64,000 nt of DNA from Gibbula magus (Eukaryota > Mollusca > Gastropoda > Trochida > Trochidae), in contig OW388291.1 in NCBI GenBank assembly GCA_936450465.1, positions 73,748,436 through 73,812,435 of the forward strand. Direction: 5' to 3'. The translations under genes and the position numbers were made by a program. How positions within the stretch are numbered: position 1 is the first letter of the stretch; each line of letters begins with the position of its first letter. Below, piece by piece: positions 55,603-64,000 of the stretch. The notes beneath the pieces are model-generated. The model saw only the letters and a list, made by a program, of their open reading frames with translations. It was not told the origin of the DNA and searched no databases.

Positions 55603-57863
55603 AACCATTTAAAAACTATGATGTGATTGGTCAGCTCTATGACAGGGCATTGTCTGCGCTAAATTGGTACTGAACACGTGCCTATACGGGTGTCCTCAGA
55701 CTTTGTGGCGACAAATCCTTAGAACCAGTTCGTTACCGTATCCTGATAATGAACTATTTTGCAGATTTAATTCCTCGGAACATGATTGCATTTTGATTCA
55801 AGTCTACAAATTTAAGTTGATCTCAGAGGTGTGCTTGTCAATTTGAAGATAATTAACCCTTGTACAACTTAATGAGTCTATTGGACCCCAGCTGTATGTT
55901 TTTTACCTGTATTTCGTAAATAAAGTTAGCTAAGTTAACCTACTTTTGTGTACTTTCAAATTAACCATATTTACACAAGAAAAAAATATTGATTATCTTA
56001 CTTACAAATGTACATAACTTTAAAGTCACACACCCCCTTCCCCACCAAGTAGAAACTATTAGACCCCAGCGTTAAAAGGTCACAAATGGCATATATTAGC
56101 ACCCAATATTCATTAAGAAACTTCATGATGCCTTTTTTAGATGTATCTTAATAATTTTGATGTATAATTGACTAAAAAATGTAACATTTTTAATTTTGTT
56201 AAAAAACAAACTATAAAGCAATCTTTCAACTACAAAATAACAATTTAGTTTTCAATCAAAGTTTTTTTATTTAAAATATATATTTGGACTCAAAAGAGAC
56301 CCACCCTCAAAAACCAAAAAATGACTATTATTTTCGTCCAATTTTCTTGGTTGGAATCATTTGAAAATATTTTTATAGTTCCAACAAATACATCTGAGTA
56401 AGCAATGGTAAAAAATTCTGGGAACAGTTGGTGCCATTTGTGTCAGAAATTCTGTGGGGTCTCCTAGACCCCACGGTACTTAGTGTAATTATTTTCTGTG
56501 AGTTGTACGAAGGTTAATTAGCTGTTATTTTTGTTCAAACAAGCTGAAAGGTACATTTTTAAAAAATCAATAATTGATAGTTTTCTTATATGTTTCTTTA
56601 TATGGTAATGTGGTCACTCTCTTTTCAAATAGTTATCTCTGTTATGATTCTGTGATGTGTGAGACAATCAAATTCTTAGTTATCATGACATTCAATTTGA
56701 CATCAGTAAATAAAAGAATGTAATTTTAATGAAATTTATTTCTCTTCATGACGAGATGTATGTAGTGTTAAATGTGTGTGTGTGTTTTTTTTTTATTTTG
56801 GTGCAAGTTGTTATGAAAAGTTTGAAATATATTTTTTTGGATTTCTTCTGCCTTTGTGCTTTTTACTGTACTGTGTTTCTTTATTTGTATACATATGTAT
56901 AAAATGGTTATTGAATAAACATTTCTAGTCAATTCAATTATTTTGTTTTTAATTAGAATTGAATAGAGGATCTCAATATTTACGCATGCATACAACCCAT
57001 GGCCTTCTAAAATTAACTATTGATAACAATACTGTATGACACATCAATGAAAATTGAATCTAACACACTGAAGCGTGTGAAACCATAATATATCTTAATA
57101 TACTAAATTAATTAAAAACAGAACAAAAAGATTGGGCAACATGAATTAATTCTCTCGTCTCAAGGTAGCAATGAAGATCTGCATTCATCCTGTTGACTTT
57201 CTGTAATAAAGAAATATAAAGACGACGGACGTTTTCTGTGAGACGAAGAGTTCAGGCATGTTTGAATGCCAACGGCGGACATACCAGATACTGATCACAT
57301 ACAATTTGTCATTTAACTAATGATTATTCTATGATTTTGTTGGTTTTGTGCATGATCGGAAATAGGACAATTGACCCCACCCATGAAGAACTGGCGATAA
57401 CTTATTTATCATTAAAGTTACAGGTCTGCTATTTTAGCACAAAACACTAAACTGATGGAGTGTTACAACACAACAGAGCAAATTCCTCTGAACACGTAAC
57501 TTTTTATGATATTCAAATTTAAAGAGGTGTAACATTTCTTTTGGGGTTCAGTTTAGGTTGAATGGAAGTGAATGGGAATATTGTTAGTTGAAATTTTCAA
57601 AGTTTAAATTTCGTTTTCATGCAATAAAATTATTTAAAGAACAATATTTCAAACATTATGTTGCTGGCATATAAAAAATATTTGCCTTGCCAACATAACA
57701 CATGCACTTTAATGTTGGTATTTAATAAATAAACTTTTACAATATTGTTTGATATATTTTACCAACGTATCAATTTGTTTACAAGTGATTACATTAAAGA
57801 TCGCACCACCACCAATGTCCAAGTTTAACAAAGTAACAGCACTGTTAGCAGTTCTTCCGAAAG
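55603..57863. other. Intergenic between LRR gene and TRMT61A
   Basis: No supported gene. It includes an imperfect GACCCCA-bearing stretch at 56040-56480 and a TG run near 56777. The frame 57749-58009 is an artefact of the MITE it runs into. Confidence 0.45.
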
Positions 57864-58343
57864 TGGCTATGCTTGATTCGGGACCCGGCGCACTACCTGC
57901 GCACTACGGAAGCGGCGCAACCGGCAAATCACTTGATTGGAACCCGGCGTACGCCTTAGGCGTACTCCGAATGCGCCGGTTGGAAATGACCGGCGAAGGC
58001 GGCGTGTAATGGCGGACAAATGTTACCCTTGCGACATTCAATAACCCTTTTGTTTATGAAGTTGCGTTGTACAATTAAATAGTTGACTGATTTATTTTTA
58101 AATGTCACTGCTTATTTAAAACATTGCATTACACGCTAATAAAATATTAATCAATGTTTTGAAGTAATTTAAAAAAAATAGTTATATAATATAAATGATA
58201 TGTTTTTTAAGCTAGTTTGAGGGATGATGACGTCTTCCTGTCTGTACGCCGATACACTTGTTTCAACTGAGCCTAGTAGAGGAACGGCGTACGCCGGACA
58301 TGTGACCGGTGTATACGCCGCCAAAACGAATCAAGCATAGCCA
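57864..58343. mobile_element. GC-rich MITE upstream of TRMT61A
   Basis: TGGCTATGCTTGATTCG (57864-57880) and CGAATCAAGCATAGCCA (58327-58343) are perfect 17-bp inverted ends. The outer parts are rich in GGCGTACGCC-type palindromes, and the middle is AT-rich. No target duplication is evident. It ends 125 bases before the TRMT61A start codon. Confidence 0.7.
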
Positions 58344-58468
58344 GTGACAAAATTATCATTAGCGGTAATCCATTTACGTATGGGACGGAGAGTTACTTCC
58401 CCTACCAACGTTGTTTCCTCTTTCACAAGATTGCATGTAAACTCTGTTTTTGTACGTGCTACTCGAAA

Positions 58469-60650
<2,182 letters not shown>

Positions 60651-60658
60651 TTGTTTTC

Positions 60659-60678
60659 ATTAAATTGTTGTCATTAAA
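60659..60678 (+). terminator. Possible TRMT61A poly(A) signals (ATTAAA)
   Basis: Two ATTAAA hexamers, at 60659-60664 and 60673-60678, follow the stop codon closely. ATTAAA is the commonest variant signal, but such an early site would leave a very short 3' UTR. Confidence 0.25.
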
Positions 60679-60889
60679 TTCAGACAAATTCAAAGCAAAT
60701 TGTGTGCATTTTCATACAATAACATTGCTTGATTGCAAAATTGCACATCTTACAGATTGTTTGACTGATCAATTAAATACCATATGTATAATGGATTTTT
60801 TTGTAAATTCATTTGATTGTCTAACATTGTTACATTTGTAATACAACATGAGATAACAGGCCAGTAACAATGTTAGATATACATGCCAT

Positions 60890-61030
60890 TTAGTGAAAAC
60901 CTATTTTCATCTTCTTCTCCGGAACAAAAAGACCTAGAAGGGTGTAATATTGTGTACAGGCTCTTTAGCCAATGAGGATTCTAAATTGTAGATTTGGTGA
61001 CCATGCGGCCCCAAATAAGGGCTAAATAGA
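60890..61030 (-). repeat. Family D fragment
   Basis: CCTATTTTCATCTTCTTCTC, CAGGCTCTTTAGCCAATGAG and GATTCTAAATTGTAGATTTG match a single family D unit in the inverse sense. Confidence 0.6.
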
Positions 61031-62238
61031 CCCCATTAAGTCGTACGAGTGTTAAGTCAATTTAGATACAAAATTGTCTTTGACTCCTATATTAGCCCAA
61101 TGGTACACCCCAATATTTTAATAAGCAAATCGATTAATATTTTGAAGAATTTCGGCAAAACCCAAGATTCTTTTGCGATCTTGCAAGAGTCCGGCACACA
61201 TTATAAAACACAAAAACAAATGAAGTCAGATGAAGTGTTTATTTAAAACGCTTAGTAAATACAATCTTCCCACAATGAAATGAAGGTATGTACACATGAT
61301 ATTAGACTGACACCACTGCGCATGCAACGAATCAAATATGAATATACACAGTGAGTAGATACAGGCCACATCTGGGCAGTGTTACCCTTGGACTTTCGGT
61401 AGACTTTCACACGATCACCAACAGGCATTACACAATGGCAATGATAACCATAGCACTAAACAAAAACAAATAAAAGGATTGTATAACATTTGTCAATTTT
61501 GACAACCAACCAAATATTTCTTGGAAAATAGTGCTATTCATAATTGAATACTTCAAAATGCAACAGGGTATTTTAATTACATCAATATTGGTTAATATTC
61601 ACAACTAATAAATGAAAGCAAACAGTGTTGTTGTTCAAATTTGGAAATAGTGTTTATTCACACACCGTAAATAAGATGAAACATTTTCTTTTGTAATATA
61701 TTATGCACGTATAAGTTGTGTTTGAACCATCTACAACTGATTACTTGGAAGACATAATAATAACTTCTCTTAATAAAAATAAGTGTACGCTTTTTTCCAT
61801 TCTCAAATATCAGTATTTGAGACATGCCAGCCAATTGGAGACAGGTTAATCTGTCTTCAGTATCACTATACATCAAAAAATGTGCTTGAAATCAATATCT
61901 CTTTATTCTTATATTCTCCAAAATGTTAAAAAATTCACAAGACACTTTTTCATTTTACATATTTACAAAAACTCACTTTTTTCCCCATACTTCAAAGATA
62001 ATTAATAATATAATCAAAGAAATTTTCTCAACCGTAATTTGAACACTAAGTATATAACTGAAGATGCTGATAACAACAAGCAAGAGTTGCTAACTGTAAA
62101 CTTAAGTATTTTTAAAGATTCTTTATAAAAGCAACCCTAAAGATAATACCTTTTCACAAAAGATTTTTCATCAAACAAAACAACAGACATTTTGTTTTCA
62201 TTTGCTCATCAAAACAAAAAATAGAGCCATGGGCTCTG
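61031..62238. other. Intergenic, nothing recognised
   Basis: AT-rich, with no coding frame of note, no RNA gene and no defined repeat. Confidence 0.4.
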
Positions 62239-62964
62239 TAGCTCATCAGGATTTCATTGATTTACTATCTAAAGTAAAATATTTAAGTTATTGTTTACAA
62301 AAGATACGTTCTTAGATCATGACCACTGTGACCCCATTTGGGGTCACAGGGTCACGAAATCTACGATTTAGAATCCCCATTGGCCAAGGAGTCTGCACAC
62401 AACTTTTCAGCTCTCTAGACCTTTTGGAACTGGAGAAGAAGAAGAAAATAGGTTTTTAAGGATGTGACCCCTGTGACCCAATTAAGGGTCACGGGGTCAC
62501 GAAATCTACAATTTAAAATCCCCATTGGCCAAGGAGTCTGCACACAACTTTTCAGCTCTCTAGACCTTTTGAAACTGAAGAAGATGATGAAAATAGGTTT
62601 TTAAGGATGTGACGCCTGTGACCCCATTTTGGGTCATGGGGTCACGAAATCTTCAACTGAGAATCCCCATTGGCCAAGGAGTCTGCACACAACTTTTCAG
62701 CTCTCTAGCACTTTTGGAACTGGAGAAGAAGATGAAAATAGGTTTTTAAGGATGTGACCCCTGTGACCCCATTTGGGGTCATGGGGTCGCGAAATCTACA
62801 ATTTATATTCCCCATTGCCCAAGGAGTCTGCACATAAAATTTCAGCTCTGTGGAGTCATTGGTTCTGGAGAAGAAGTCGAAAAAGTGAAAAGTTTACGGA
62901 TGGCCGGACGCCAGACACCATGCCATGCCATAAGCCCATCTGGCCTTTCAGGCCTGATGAGCTA
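62239..62964. mobile_element. Family D tandem-unit element, both ends visible
   Basis: TAGCTCATCAGG (62239-62250) and CCTGATGAGCTA (62953-62964) are perfect 12-bp inverted ends. Between them are four units of about 160 bp with GGGGTCACGAAATCTACAAT, ATTGGCCAAGGAGTCTGCAC, ACAACTTTTCAGCTCTCTAG and AACTGGAGAAGAAGATGAAA. Then come GTTTACGGATGGCCGGACGC and AAGCCCATCTGGCCTTTCAG. It is non-coding. Confidence 0.8.
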
Positions 62965-64000
62965 AAAAGGCATAGGTAAATTTATAGATTTATTTACAAA
63001 ATAATAAATTTCTTTTTCCAGTACATATCTGAATGACGAAACAATGTAAATCTTTAGTTCTGTCATTAGAATTCATGACATTCAAACACAAAAGAGGACA
63101 GACAACAGACATGACAGAGGAGTCCTAAAACAAAATAAGTTAAGCATCAGTGACATCATATTTGAGAGTGGATTATGACACATTACAGTAAGCGTTTACA
63201 ATATTCATTCTTTGAAAGAGTCGATACTCACATATATTGAAAATCTTTACAACATACACAATGTACAGAAAATAGCAATTCCTATATATTTGATTAGGTA
63301 GATAAACGAAATGGTCACAGATATTGTTTGAGTCAATCGGATCAGAGCATAAAACTTGGATGGAGAGATGAACGGTGAAACTTCAGAACTTAACTCACAA
63401 CCCTTTTTCTTTAACTATGTCTTTAATCTCCCAAAACTTTCACATTCTATCAATGTGTATTCCAAACTTGCTAAAACTAGAAATTATGTTTTTAGACAAA
63501 TCCATGTTCTAAATATTCAAACCAATGAATAAATTTTTAAGTATCATTATATTGAAAGGGGCTTTGTATAAAAAGAAATAAAGCAAAGCCGATGATAATT
63601 GAAGTTTGACCAAGATGAAAGACTATGAGGCGTCTTTTTCCATATGTTCATATTTAAAGCAAGATAATATACAACATGTCAAATCGAATGTTTCTCAACT
63701 TTGTCATTGAATAGTTGATGTTTGTTATATTAAATAGTATTTTTACTCAAATTCCTACAAAGAATACACAATTATGAGTTCCTAATTACCACTGAAATAT
63801 TGTTCGTGTGGTAAAACATTTACTGACCGAGTTAGTATTAACACTTTTATTAATATTAACCAAAATGAATCCCAAAGGAAACTAATATATCCTCTTTTCA
63901 CATACATTCCCATGACATATACTCCAAGATTTTAAAACTATATATTCCCAGGTATATTTGTAAAGACAATATACCAATTTATTTTTTTGAAATTAATCTT
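62965..64000. other. Intergenic, nothing recognised
   Basis: AT-rich sequence to the window end. I see no gene, RNA or defined repeat. Confidence 0.4.

Noticed and set aside
57749..58009. 86-residue open frame upstream of TRMT61A
   Set aside because: More than half of it lies inside a MITE (57864-58343), and its composition is that of GGCGTACGCC repeats.

Overview
The window is nuclear genomic DNA from an animal. It is AT-rich and intron-dominated, with GT/AG splice junctions joining short exons. It is dense in decayed transposons. A lophotrochozoan, most likely a bivalve mollusc, is my inference, from the domain-shuffled secreted/receptor gene, the abundant tandem-unit (pearl-like) mobile repeats, the Penelope-like and APE-class LINE fragments, and the many short inverted-repeat elements. 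I could not test the species assignment.

Three protein genes can be built exon by exon with consistent reading phase, all on the + strand. (1) 2768-32763 is the 3' part of a large multidomain type I membrane protein, about 873 residues in the window. Its order is: a partial unknown module, two ephrin-receptor-like cysteine modules, a pentraxin/laminin-G-like domain, two EGF repeats, a thrombospondin type 1 repeat, a sushi domain, a second copy of the unknown module with a furin-like site, a third ephrin-receptor-like module, a 6-codon microexon, a transmembrane helix and a short cytoplasmic tail. Its 5' end lies left of the window. (2) 44754-52435 is a complete 495-residue leucine-rich-repeat protein with an N-terminal membrane segment, a cysteine-rich linker and a C-terminal CxxC region. 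(3) 58469-60650 is a complete four-exon TRMT61A, the catalytic subunit of tRNA m1A58 methyltransferase.

Introns and intergenic DNA are mostly transposon fossils. They include an APE-class LINE (14640-18640) split by a CGTACG-rich Harbinger-like MITE; a second LINE endonuclease fragment (26290-27400, minus) split by a MITE with a 10-bp target duplication; an L1-like LINE (28570-32045) split by a tandem-unit element and ending 40 bp before a coding exon; a Penelope-like element folded into an inverted repeat of nearly 0.9 kb per arm (33325-35271); two LINE 3' fragments (39650-40990); and two THAP-domain fossils (41640-43810). There are also several tRNA-derived SINEs and about ten MITEs. Three tandem-unit repeat families (A, B, C) look like diverged members of one superfamily, sharing a TTTCCATGGAAAC palindrome and a GTCCGTCCG tract. 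A fourth family (D) has a different unit.

The three genes show no functional link to one another. I see no CRISPR array, rRNA cluster or bona fide tRNA gene. The strongest candidates for something undescribed are the receptor's duplicated, furin-site-containing module and the A/B/C repeat superfamily.
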